From assembly GCA_937998645.1 (NCBI GenBank), contig CALLCZ010000138.1:1-34593 (forward strand): a stretch of DNA of 34,593 nucleotides, in the 5' to 3' direction. Each line of letters starts with the position of its first letter. Position 1 is the first letter of the stretch. This document shows positions 20,274-28,085 of the stretch, one piece after another. This stretch comes from an uncultured Gammaproteobacteria bacterium (GTDB lineage: Bacteria; Pseudomonadota; Gammaproteobacteria; SZUA-229). Made by a program: the position numbers and the translations under genes. The notes under the pieces were generated by a model. It was not told where the DNA came from and ran no database searches. It worked only from the letters and a program-made list of their open reading frames with translations.

Positions 20274-20585
20274 TCAGAAATCCTCCAGTTTCCATACGTC
20301 ATAGGCGGGTTCTTCATAGGGGTGGCTGTTTTTCATTGCGGCAACTGCGTCTTTTATTAGTTCGTCAGCACACACCATTTCTATTCTGTACTCGGCAACA
20401 GTTTCTATCCGGTTCTGTTCACCGATAAACGGCGAGCTGCCCTCAAGTGGTCTGAACTGGCCCTGGCCGAGCGTTTGCCAGCAACAGCTGTCATAGTCGC
20501 CGATTTTTCCGGCGCCCGCTGCAAACATAGCCTGTTTTACCAGTTCGACAGCAGTTTCCGGGACGAATACACATATTTTATACAT
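20274..20585 (-). CDS. Stand-alone NIF3/YqfO-type domain protein
   Basis: The 103-residue protein (MYKICVFVPETAVELVK... ending SHPYEEPAYDVWKLEDF) matches the CutA/PII-like middle domain of NIF3-family proteins such as Bacillus YqfO. It appears without the flanking metal-binding halves. The HPYEEPAYD motif is the most diagnostic part. Such short versions occur widely in gammaproteobacteria; a biochemical role is not established. It is transcribed toward lpxA and divergently from the small gene at 20657. Confidence 0.8.
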   Translation of the reverse strand: MYKICVFVPETAVELVKQAMFAAGAGKIGDYDSCCWQTLGQGQFRPLEGSSPFIGEQNRIETVAEYRIEMVCADELIKDAVAAMKNSHPYEEPAYDVWKLEDF

Positions 20586-20595
20586 GGTTTGTTTT

Positions 20596-20623
20596 TTGGA
20601 AATTAGAGCAGATAGCGTACAAT
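20596..20623 (+). promoter_or_regulatory. Candidate promoter for the 20657 gene group
   Basis: TTGGAA (20596-20601), 16 bases, TACAAT (20618-20623). The distance to the next start, 20657, allows a 27-base leader containing AGGAAAA as ribosome site. It lies in the 71-base gap between divergent genes and may drive the hypothetical, the methyltransferase and the M16 peptidase. Confidence 0.45.
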
Positions 20624-20656
20624 CTACTCCTTTTATTCAGACAGGAAAATCCCAAT

Positions 20657-20941
20657 ATGAGTGGCGGTATTCAACTATCCGGTGAACTGATTTCAGCTGT
20701 CAAGGATTTACTCGTGCAACACGACGCTTCCGCAGAAAATGACCTGATGAGCATGCAGTATCTATGCGCCATCATTGGCTATGTGCTTGCACACCAGACG
20801 AATCCAGGACTGGACAAGCGCGGTTTTCTCAACGATATGACTACGTTCATGGGGCAGGTGCTGGACCAGGTCGAGGCCGATATCAAGCCACAGCAACCCT
20901 CGCAGGAAGCCTTTGGTATCTGGAAACCGGGTGAAGGCTAA
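20657..20941 (+). CDS. Hypothetical protein, 94 residues
   Basis: I do not recognise a family. The protein is soluble and mostly helical by composition, with no signal peptide or membrane segment. Notable stretches are MQYLCAIIGYVLAHQTNP (about 35-52) and the C-terminal EAFGIWKPGEG. The start has AGGAAAA about nine bases upstream, a real-looking ribosome site, and the frame ends 12 bases before the methyltransferase gene on the same strand. Both facts support a true gene. A role linked to the methyltransferase is only positional inference. Confidence 0.75.
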   Translation: MSGGIQLSGELISAVKDLLVQHDASAENDLMSMQYLCAIIGYVLAHQTNPGLDKRGFLNDMTTFMGQVLDQVEADIKPQQPSQEAFGIWKPGEG

Positions 20942-20952
20942 AGTCATCCTGC

Positions 20953-21624
20953 ATGGATATAGCTTTCTGGAATGAACGCTGGGGCAGGGGCCAAACGGGC
21001 TTTCACCAGCATCACATAAACCCTTATCTCGGCTACTATTATGGTGAAAAGGGCCCACCGCTGGAGAAACGCTCTGAATTGAAGGTGTTTGTGCCACTGT
21101 GTGGAAAGTCCAGAGATCTGTGGTGGCTGCAACAAAATGGATACGAAACCCTGGGTGTTGAATGCAGTGAACTGGCCGTGGAACAGTTTTTTACTGAGCA
21201 ACAGTTAAACTACAGCAAGATGAACACGGAGCGTCATGTCAGCTATAAATCCGGCAAGCTGGAGATCCTGCTGGGAGATTTTTTTACACTGCAAGCTGAT
21301 GATATTGGCAATATTACCGACATTTTTGACCGTGCTTCACTGATTGCACTGCCAAAGGAAATGCGCAGGGAGTATGTCAACAAAGTGACTGAATTACAAA
21401 AGCCAGGTACACGTACACTGCTGATTACCCTGGCATATCCGGAAAATGAAATGGATGGTCCTCCATTCTCGGTTTCCGAAAAAGAGGTGAATGAGCTTTA
21501 CTGTGATAAATTCAAAATCGAAAAACTCGCGGCAAAAAACATCCTCGAAGATGAACCAAGATTCAAGGACAAGGGTCTTACAACGTTAATGGAAACAGCC
21601 TACAAACTCACAAAAAACACATAA
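20953..21624 (+). CDS. tpm: TPMT-family S-adenosylmethionine-dependent methyltransferase
   Basis: The 223-residue protein resembles bacterial thiopurine S-methyltransferases, which methylate thiols and, in some bacteria, selenium or tellurium compounds. Visible features are FWNERWGRGQTGFHQ (5-19), FVPLCGKSRDL (46-56), which is the SAM-binding loop, and an acidic residue E70 at the end of strand 2 (LGVECSE). FDRASLIALP later in the chain fits motif IV. The length is typical of the bacterial enzymes. It ends two bases before the M16 peptidase start, so they are probably one operon. The true substrate cannot be read from sequence. Confidence 0.88.
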   Translation: MDIAFWNERWGRGQTGFHQHHINPYLGYYYGEKGPPLEKRSELKVFVPLCGKSRDLWWLQQNGYETLGVECSELAVEQFFTEQQLNYSKMNTERHVSYKSGKLEILLGDFFTLQADDIGNITDIFDRASLIALPKEMRREYVNKVTELQKPGTRTLLITLAYPENEMDGPPFSVSEKEVNELYCDKFKIEKLAAKNILEDEPRFKDKGLTTLMETAYKLTKNT

Positions 21625-21625
21625 C

Positions 21626-24583
21626 ATGACATCACAAGTTGCGGAAACACCGAACACGCTAAAAAGCAATTCACACCCTGCCTTTACATGGATACGCTCA
21701 GAGCACATTGAGTCACTCAATGTCACAATGGAAGAATATCGGCATACCAGTACCGGTGCGATACACTATCATATAGCTGCTGATAATAACGAAAACGTGT
21801 TCCTGGTCGCGTTCAGAACGGTCCCAATGGATTCGACAGGTGTTGCGCACATACTGGAACACACAGCCCTGTGTGGTAGCAAGAAATATCCTGTGCGTGA
21901 TCCGTTTTTCATGATGATCAGGCGATCACTGAACACCTTCATGAATGCATTCACCAGCAGTGACTGGACTGCATATCCATTTTCAAGCCAGAACAGAAAA
22001 GACTTCAACAATCTGCTGGATGTTTACCTGGATGCGGCGTTTTTTTCCCGTCTGGATGAGCTCGACTTTCTGCAGGAAGGGCACCGCGTAGAATTCAAGC
22101 AAGCTGACAATCCACAGAGTGATCTTGAATTCAAAGGTGTGGTGTTCAATGAGATGAAAGGTGCTATGAGTTCGCCTGTCAGCGTGTTATGGCAAACCCT
22201 GAGTGAACATCTTTACCCGACAACAACCTATCACTATAACAGTGGTGGTGAGCCGGAGAATATCCCTGACCTGAGTTACCAGCAGCTCAGGGACTTTTAT
22301 AAAACACATTATCATCCCAGTAATGCGGTTTTCATGACATTCGGTGATATCCCGGCATCTGAACATCAGAAACAGTTCGAAGAAAAAGCCCTGCAATACT
22401 TCGACAGGCTCGACGTTAATATTCATGTTGATGATGAACGGCGATTCGACAAGCCGGTTGTCGTTGAGGATGTCTATGCGTTTGATGCTGTAGAAGGCGT
22501 GACTGAAGATCACAAGACACACCACGTGCTTGGCTGGCTGCTGGGTCCGAGTATAGCGCTGGATGAAGTTATGAAGTCGAACCTGTTGTCGCATGTGCTG
22601 CTGGAGAACAGTTCTTCACCGCTACGCAAGGCGCTGGAAACGACAAAACTGGGTACGGCGCCATCGCCTCTATGCGGGCTGGAAGATTCGAATCACGAAA
22701 TGTGTTTCATGTGCGGCATCGAAGGCAGTGAGCCTGGAGATGCAGAAGCCTTTGAAAAGCTTGTTATCGATGTATTGCGCGATGTTGCTGAGAATGGTGT
22801 TCCCAAGGAGCATCTCGAGGCTGTATTGCACCAGCTTGAATTGAGTCAGCGTGAAATAGGCGGTGATGGTTATCCCTATGGTTTACAGCTGATCCTTAGT
22901 GGGCTCTCGGCTGCGATTCATCGTGGTGATCCTGCACAATTGCTCAATCTGGATCCTGTTATCGAATCATTACGAGAAAAGATAAAGGACGCCTCTTACA
23001 TCAAGCAACTGGTTAAAGAATTATTGCTGGATAATCCGCATCGGGTACGTCTCACGATGGCGCCGGATACCGGCCTGAGTATGCACAAGGAAGAGGCGGA
23101 GCGCGAGCGTCTTGCTAAAATGAAAGCGGCCATGTCTGATGATGACAAGTCGCGGGTTGTCAGGCGTGCTGCAGAGCTTGCAATGCGTCAGCAACAGGAA
23201 GACGACCCGGAGGTTTTACCGAAGGTCGGGCTCGAGGATGTGCCGCCCGAAATGAAAATACCAGCCGCGATTACAAGAAAAATAGCGGGTACAGAATCCA
23301 CCCTGTATGCCCAGGGCACCAACGGTCTCGTGTATCACGAGATGGTGCTCGACCTTCCTGCCTTCGAGCCGGATCAGCTGGACATGATGCCATTTTTTTC
23401 AAGCTGTTTGACCGAGCTTGGTGTGGACAACAAGGATTACCTGCAGGTTCAGGGCTGGCAATCGAGCGTCAGTGGCGGTGTCAGCGGACATTCAAGTATC
23501 CGTGGACACAGTAATGATGTACAGCAGACGCTGGGGTATTATGTTTTCGCGGGCAAGGCACTCGAACGCAACAATGAAAAATTGTCGGAATTGATGCACG
23601 ATACGATTCATGGCGTTCGATTTGATGAGCATGACCGCATCGGGGAAATTATTTCACAAAGACGTGCGCGTCGCGAACAAAGCGTTACCGGCAATGGTCA
23701 TGCGCTGGCGATGTCTGCAGCTTCCAGTGGTATGTGCCCGGTGGCATCCCTGGGACATCGTTTCAATGGCCTTGAAGGCATACGTATCCTGAAAGCCGTT
23801 GATGATGCTAATAAGCAAGGTGCAGTTGCAGAGCTTGCCGGCAAGTTTGGTGAGATTCACCGTAAACTCATTGCCGCTCCAAGGCAATACATGATAATCG
23901 GCGAACAGGAAAAGCTGGACAGCCTGGTCAATGGCTTCGAAACAATATGGTCAGCTGAAAAGGCAGAACAGCCTTTTAAGCCATTTGCTATCGACCGTGT
24001 TGATGAGGCCGTGAAACAGATGTGGGTCACGAATACCCAGGTGAATTTCTGCGCACGTGCTTATAAAACGGTGCCGATGGACCATCCTGATGCGGCACCA
24101 CTGTCTGTACTCGGGGGCTTCCTCAGAAACGGTTTCCTTCATACGGCCATAAGGGAGAAGGGTGGCGCCTATGGCGGAGGAGCAAGCCACGACACTAATA
24201 TCGCCGCTTTTCGCTTCTACTCATACCGCGATCCCAGGCTGAATGAAACACTTGATGATTTCGACCGTGCAATTGAATGGATGTTGAGCAATAAACATGA
24301 ATGGAGAATGGTGGAAGAAGCCATCCTTGGTGTTATCAGCAGTATTGACAAACCCGGGTCACCTTCCGGTGAAGCCAGGCAGGCTTTCCACAACCTGTTA
24401 CATGGGCGTACTCTGGACAAACTGCAGACATTCAGACAAAACGTTTTGAATGTAAGAATCGATGACTTGAAACGAGTAGCGCAAACCTATCTGCATCCGG
24501 ACAAAGCCAGCACCGCTGTTATTACCAATGCGGCTACGCTGGAGCAGAAGGGAAATCTTGGGCTGGAAGTGATCAATCTGTAA
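21626..24583 (+). CDS. PreP-like M16C zinc metallopeptidase
   Basis: The 985-residue protein is a double-module M16 peptidase of the presequence-protease/falcilysin type. The inverted zinc motif HILEH gives H75, catalytic E78 and H79. The third ligand is E176 in FNEMKGAM. The 97-residue spacing from the second His to this Glu is the same as in human PreP (H108 to E205). The C-terminal half keeps the substrate-contact segment REKGGAYGGGA near 850, as the family does. No signal peptide is seen, so it is likely cytoplasmic and degrades short unstructured peptides. It directly follows the methyltransferase gene and precedes a DUF503 gene by 18 bases. Confidence 0.92.
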   Translation: MTSQVAETPNTLKSNSHPAFTWIRSEHIESLNVTMEEYRHTSTGAIHYHIAADNNENVFLVAFRTVPMDSTGVAHILEHTALCGSKKYPVRDPFFMMIRRSLNTFMNAFTSSDWTAYPFSSQNRKDFNNLLDVYLDAAFFSRLDELDFLQEGHRVEFKQADNPQSDLEFKGVVFNEMKGAMSSPVSVLWQTLSEHLYPTTTYHYNSGGEPENIPDLSYQQLRDFYKTHYHPSNAVFMTFGDIPASEHQKQFEEKALQYFDRLDVNIHVDDERRFDKPVVVEDVYAFDAVEGVTEDHKTHHVLGWLLGPSIALDEVMKSNLLSHVLLENSSSPLRKALETTKLGTAPSPLCGLEDSNHEMCFMCGIEGSEPGDAEAFEKLVIDVLRDVAENGVPKEHLEAVLHQLELSQREIGGDGYPYGLQLILSGLSAAIHRGDPAQLLNLDPVIESLREKIKDASYIKQLVKELLLDNPHRVRLTMAPDTGLSMHKEEAERERLAKMKAAMSDDDKSRVVRRAAELAMRQQQEDDPEVLPKVGLEDVPPEMKIPAAITRKIAGTESTLYAQGTNGLVYHEMVLDLPAFEPDQLDMMPFFSSCLTELGVDNKDYLQVQGWQSSVSGGVSGHSSIRGHSNDVQQTLGYYVFAGKALERNNEKLSELMHDTIHGVRFDEHDRIGEIISQRRARREQSVTGNGHALAMSAASSGMCPVASLGHRFNGLEGIRILKAVDDANKQGAVAELAGKFGEIHRKLIAAPRQYMIIGEQEKLDSLVNGFETIWSAEKAEQPFKPFAIDRVDEAVKQMWVTNTQVNFCARAYKTVPMDHPDAAPLSVLGGFLRNGFLHTAIREKGGAYGGGASHDTNIAAFRFYSYRDPRLNETLDDFDRAIEWMLSNKHEWRMVEEAILGVISSIDKPGSPSGEARQAFHNLLHGRTLDKLQTFRQNVLNVRIDDLKRVAQTYLHPDKASTAVITNAATLEQKGNLGLEVINL

Positions 24584-24601
24584 AGAGCTGCTGCACGTTG
24601 A

Positions 24602-24898
24602 ATGGAACAAACAATACACGTACTGCTGCTGGTGGTTGATTGTCATATTCCGCACGCACAATCGTTGAAGCAAAAACGCGCTGCCGTTAAAAGCCTGATT
24701 GATCGTTTGCGTTCCAGATTTAATGCATCAGTTTCAGAGACGGGATATCTTGATGAATGGCAACGCTCTGTGATTGCGATTGGCCTGGTCAGCAACAACA
24801 GGCGCTATCTGCAGCAGCAGATTGAGCTGATTGAACAGATGGTGGTGGCGTCTACCGGTGGGCTGACTGTGTCCAGTATGGAGCAGCATTGGCTTTAA
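24602..24898 (+). CDS. DUF503 family protein (YlxP-like)
   Basis: The 98-residue protein has the family pattern: a hydrophobic first strand (VLLLVVDCHIP), QSLKQKRAAVKSLIDRLRSRFN, then VSETGYLDEWQRSVIAIGLVSNNRRYL. Bacillus YlxP belongs to this family and sits in the nusA-infB-rbfA region, where a role in ribosome maturation has been suspected. Here it is placed after the M16 peptidase instead. It has no strong ribosome site and may be coupled to the upstream gene, whose stop is 18 bases away. Confidence 0.85.
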   Translation: MEQTIHVLLLVVDCHIPHAQSLKQKRAAVKSLIDRLRSRFNASVSETGYLDEWQRSVIAIGLVSNNRRYLQQQIELIEQMVVASTGGLTVSSMEQHWL

Positions 24899-24905
24899 AT
24901 GCAGG

Positions 24906-24933
24906 GACTAGGGACGAGGTACGAGGTACAAGG
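24906..24933. repeat. Heptamer tandem repeat (NACNAGG), four units
   Basis: Units GACTAGG, GACGAGG, TACGAGG and TACAAGG run in tandem in the 106-base gap between the DUF503 gene and the radical SAM gene. They share the seven-base consensus of the repeat at 20187-20207 but with different substitutions. Confidence 0.6.
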
Positions 24934-25004
24934 GGACCCGTGATATAAATTGGTGGTATGCTGGTTGAAGGCGCTTTAATCAGGGGATTACACTAAAGCT
25001 TATT

Positions 25005-26072
25005 ATGACGAAACAATTACAGAATTATCAGCTGGTTGAGACCAGGCTGCAGGAAAAACTGGCTAACGGCACCACACGCTGTAATCTGTGCCTGTGGCGC
25101 TGCAGAATCGGCCATGGCCAGCGTGGATTCTGTCAGGCGCACGTCAATAGAAACGGCACTCTCTACAACCTGTCATACGGCATACTTTCTTCGATTGATA
25201 TCGATCCGATCGAGGAAAAGCCGGTCAAGCATTTTCGACCCGGCACACAGGTCATGTCGGTGGGCAGCTACGGCTGCAGCTTCCGCTGTGGCGGTTGTCA
25301 TAACCTCGATATCTCCTGGGGCGTGAGCGCCCTGGACGCGCTGGCGCGTGGCGAGTCGAAAGAGGCATGGGTTACACCCGAAAGTCTGATAGAAACCGCC
25401 CTGAGAGCCGGTGTGCAGGGTATAGCCTTTACCTATTCCGAGCCGGCAGTCTGGCTGGAATACGTCCTGGATGTATGCGAACAGGCGCATGCAGCCGGGC
25501 TTTACACGGTCTATGTCTCCAACAGCTTCGTGACCGATGAGGCACTGGAACTGGTGGCGCCACACCTGGACGTATTGTGTTCGGACATCAAGAGTATGCG
25601 TGATGAGTTTTACCGTGAGATCTGCCGCCCTGCTACGGTTGAGCAGGTGCTGCATTCGATCAGGACGGCGCATGATCTGGGTGTGCACGTAGAAACAAGA
25701 ACAAATATCATTCCCGGAAAAAACGACGATCCAGACGAGCATTATGCAATAGCGAACTGGGTACGTGAAAATCTGGGTGCTGACAGTCCCTGGCATATCA
25801 CCAGATTCTTCCCGGCATACAAACTCATGGACATACCGCCAACACCCGATGAGGTCCTGTTTTCAGCAGCGGAACAGGGCAGACGTGCAGGCTTGAAGCA
25901 TGTTTACGTGTATAATGACAAAGGTTGCGATTGCGCCAAAGAAAACCGCCCGGTCGAGTTTTACCTGAATGCCGAAGCCGGGGATGTGCACCAGGTGAAG
26001 AAATGCCCGGACAGTTGTTGCGGTGATGAAGGTGTGTTGCTTAAGAAATACGAAGAGAAATCAAATCTGTAA
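25005..26072 (+). CDS. amrS: AmrS-type radical SAM enzyme (AmmeMemoRadiSam family)
   Basis: The 355-residue protein has an N-terminal Cys region (C26, C29, C33, C43; NLCLWRCRIGHGQRGFC) and then the radical SAM cluster motif CSFRCGGC (C91, C95, C98). This order is characteristic of the radical SAM component of the AmmeMemoRadiSam system, whose chemistry is unknown. The usual C-terminal zinc-ribbon-like NTYCPNCGKLL is replaced by a longer Cys-rich end with C308, C310, C334, C338 and C339. The MEMO and AMMECR1 partners are not in the window. yggX follows 14 bases later, so co-transcription is likely. Confidence 0.87.
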   Translation: MTKQLQNYQLVETRLQEKLANGTTRCNLCLWRCRIGHGQRGFCQAHVNRNGTLYNLSYGILSSIDIDPIEEKPVKHFRPGTQVMSVGSYGCSFRCGGCHNLDISWGVSALDALARGESKEAWVTPESLIETALRAGVQGIAFTYSEPAVWLEYVLDVCEQAHAAGLYTVYVSNSFVTDEALELVAPHLDVLCSDIKSMRDEFYREICRPATVEQVLHSIRTAHDLGVHVETRTNIIPGKNDDPDEHYAIANWVRENLGADSPWHITRFFPAYKLMDIPPTPDEVLFSAAEQGRRAGLKHVYVYNDKGCDCAKENRPVEFYLNAEAGDVHQVKKCPDSCCGDEGVLLKKYEEKSNL

Positions 26073-26086
26073 ATGTTGAGGTTGTC

Positions 26087-26371
26087 ATGACGAGAATGGT
26101 TCAGTGTGTGGTGCTTAAGACAGAAGCTGAGGGGCTGGATAAACCACCGCATCCCGGGTCTTTAGGTACCCGCATCTATGAGAATGTATCAAAGGAAGGC
26201 TGGAAACAGTGGCTTGAGCGCCTGACAACCATTATTAATGAAAATGGATTAAATACGGCCGACCCGAAAAATATCGAGCTCATTGAAAAACACATGCTGG
26301 GTTTCTTCTTCGGTGAAGGCGACTACGGCCAGGCCCCGGCAGGCTTCCAGTCCGGCGGCGGCAAAAAATAA
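26087..26371 (+). CDS. yggX: YggX family Fe(II)-trafficking / oxidative damage protection protein
   Basis: The 94-residue protein aligns by eye with E. coli YggX: MTRMVQCVVLKTEAEG at the N terminus with the conserved Cys7, HPGSLGTRIYENVSKEGWKQWL, and INENGLN. YggX protects Fe-S enzymes and DNA from oxidative damage and is thought to handle labile iron. GAGG lies eight bases upstream of the ATG. Lying after a radical SAM (Fe-S) enzyme, the pairing is sensible functionally. The C terminus differs (GYGQAPAGFQSGGGKK), which is normal for this family. Confidence 0.93.
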   Translation: MTRMVQCVVLKTEAEGLDKPPHPGSLGTRIYENVSKEGWKQWLERLTTIINENGLNTADPKNIELIEKHMLGFFFGEGDYGQAPAGFQSGGGKK

Positions 26372-26392
26372 ATCCGCGTAGAGTTTTAAATC

Positions 26393-26702
26393 TAACGCAA
26401 AGGCGCGAAGACGCAAAGGGCGCAAAGGATTTTTTATAGTAGTCGTAGGAACGGCCCTTCGGCTTCGCTCAGTACAGGCTTTAGCCGCAAACATCGGCTA
26501 ATTTGTAGACAACAACGACAGCAACATATTCCACCGCTCACCCTGAGCTTGTCGAAGGATTATGCTGGCCTACGACTACAGATGATAGTTCGCGACAAGC
26601 GCAAATCACGCAAAAATTCCGTCAGCTAGCGAGACAACATTAGCGTTATTTGCGGACCATAAAATAACTCTGCGTTCTTTGCGTCTTCACGCCTTTGCGT
26701 TA
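26393..26702. repeat. Nested palindromic intergenic element, about 310 bp
   Basis: The outer arms, 26393-26428 and 26670-26702, are imperfect inverted repeats: both read TAACGCAAAGGCG then GAAGACGCAAAG on opposite strands. Inside them GTAGTCGTAGG (26439-26449) pairs perfectly with CCTACGACTAC (26569-26579). A third pair is CCTTCGGCTTCGCTCAG near 26456 against CTGAGCTTGTCGAAGG (26543-26558). There is no transposase frame. It fills the gap between yggX and the convergent ATP-grasp gene. It looks like a non-autonomous, MITE-like or composite REP element; mobility is inferred. Confidence 0.7.
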
Positions 26703-26711
26703 AATATCTTT

Positions 26712-27953
26712 TTACACCGAAGCCAGTTTAATGATCGGTGCGGTGACGAAATTCAGCTTGTCGTGGGCGTTTCTGAGTGCAGCTGTTACATCTTCCGGCG
26801 TATCAGCCTGGGCAAAAATAAATCCGAGATACTGGTTACCTTCCGGTAAAGGAATTAATTCGTGGCCTTCGCTGATTACGATATCGATTTTGTCAATATG
26901 AGGTACTTTCCGGGCTGCCAGGATACCTTCAACACGCCTCAGCAATCCCGCCTGCCTGATCGGAATCATCATGACACCGCGACTTTGATTAATTGCTGGC
27001 GGCTCTACCGGTTCGCCTGTTGCGAGTGATACGGTCAATTGCTCGAGGCTTTTGCTGGTGCCGCTATCCAGTGTGCGGGCACAATCACCGCCGATCGTGC
27101 GTGATGCGACCTCCAGTATCCATGCGTCCCTGGCATTAACGCGTAACTCGGCGTGGATGGGGCCGGTTGTCAGCCCGAATGCGGTGCATGATTGCTGTAC
27201 CCGCTGTTGGATAATCCTGAGGGTGTCAGCCTCGAGTCGCGATGGCGTGACATAGATGGTTTCTTCAAAAAATGGGCCGGTCAGCGGATCCGGTTTGTCG
27301 AAAACGGCGAGTGTGTGTAATTCGCCGTCATGAAGGTAGCCCTCATAGGCTATTTCAATGCCATCAATGTAGTCTTCTACAAGCACATGGCAGCGTTCGA
27401 ATTCATCAATAGACTCGGATATGATGTTTCTGATGCGTTCACAGGCACTAATGAATTCTTCTTCATTATTCGCCCGTATCACGCCACGACTTGCTGACAT
27501 GTTTAATGGTTTAATCACGCATGGCCAGGGCAGGCCGGACATCTGCCGGGCTAAAGGTTTGCTGATATCGATCAGACAGTGAATTGGAACTGGGCAACCC
27601 GCCAGCATCAGGTGTGCCCGTGCCAGGTCCTTTCTGCGTGTTAATCGAGCTGCTTCAGGAGGGTTATGGGGCAGACCGAGCCTGCTGGCTGCATGTGCCG
27701 CCAGTTCCACGGTGCTGTCATCACTGCCGATGATGCCTGCAAATGGCCTCAGCCCGTTTTCTTCGATGATCGCGGCGAGGGCGGAATCAGGATCATCCAG
27801 GTCTATGTGCAGGCCCTGGTTGACTTCGGTTGTCAGTGAATGTTCACCACGCGAGCCAATCAGTACCTCCAGGCCCATCTGTTGTGCTGCTGACAGGTAC
27901 GGGGCTATGCGGTAGCTGTTGGGTTGAGAGATTAACAGGAGACGTTTTGAAAT
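26712..27953 (-). CDS. ATP-grasp domain enzyme with non-standard start
   Basis: The frame encodes an ATP-grasp ligase: a Rossmann-like N-terminal part, then PCVIKPLNMSASRGVIRA (ATP-binding loop), VLVEDYIDGIEIAYEGY, and the metal-binding ILEVASRTIGGDCART. The family makes amide or thioester bonds from a carboxylate and ATP; the substrate is unknown. The first ATG in frame (27878) would cut off the first strand and helix. The frame continues upstream through KRLLLISQPNSYRIAPYL, a typical ATP-grasp N terminus, to a TGA at 27957-27959. The best fit is an ATT start at 27951-27953 (413 residues), giving (M)SKRLLLIS. It is convergent with yggX and downstream of the IscA-like gene on the same strand. 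Confidence 0.8.
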   Translation of the reverse strand: MSKRLLLISQPNSYRIAPYLSAAQQMGLEVLIGSRGEHSLTTEVNQGLHIDLDDPDSALAAIIEENGLRPFAGIIGSDDSTVELAAHAASRLGLPHNPPEAARLTRRKDLARAHLMLAGCPVPIHCLIDISKPLARQMSGLPWPCVIKPLNMSASRGVIRANNEEEFISACERIRNIISESIDEFERCHVLVEDYIDGIEIAYEGYLHDGELHTLAVFDKPDPLTGPFFEETIYVTPSRLEADTLRIIQQRVQQSCTAFGLTTGPIHAELRVNARDAWILEVASRTIGGDCARTLDSGTSKSLEQLTVSLATGEPVEPPAINQSRGVMMIPIRQAGLLRRVEGILAARKVPHIDKIDIVISEGHELIPLPEGNQYLGFIFAQADTPEDVTAALRNAHDKLNFVTAPIIKLASV

Positions 27954-28005
27954 CGCTCAAATACCGGAAGGCATGATTGGGGATTTAGAAGTTAATATGC
28001 CAGTA

Positions 28006-28038
28006 TGCGTTGTCCTGTGCTGATGCACAGGACACGCA
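28006..28038. promoter_or_regulatory. Strong hairpin between the IscA-like and ATP-grasp genes
   Basis: TGTCCTGTGC (28011-28020) pairs perfectly with GCACAGGACA (28025-28034) around a TGAT loop. With T28010 bulged, TGCG (28006-28009) extends the stem by four pairs to CGCA (28035-28038). There is no T run on either strand, so it is not a classic terminator. On the minus strand it would lie in the leader of the ATP-grasp gene or the 3' end of the IscA-like message. Confidence 0.55.
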
Positions 28039-28085
28039 AAGCTGGTTATATATGTCGCTTCCAGCCATCTGAAGCTGGCTGTTGG

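Noticed and set aside
24899-25004. Riboswitch ahead of the radical SAM gene
   Set aside because: The gap is mostly the heptamer repeat and no known aptamer core can be seen.
26393-26702. Insertion sequence
   Set aside because: There are inverted arms but no transposase frame in 310 bases, so it is at most a non-autonomous element.
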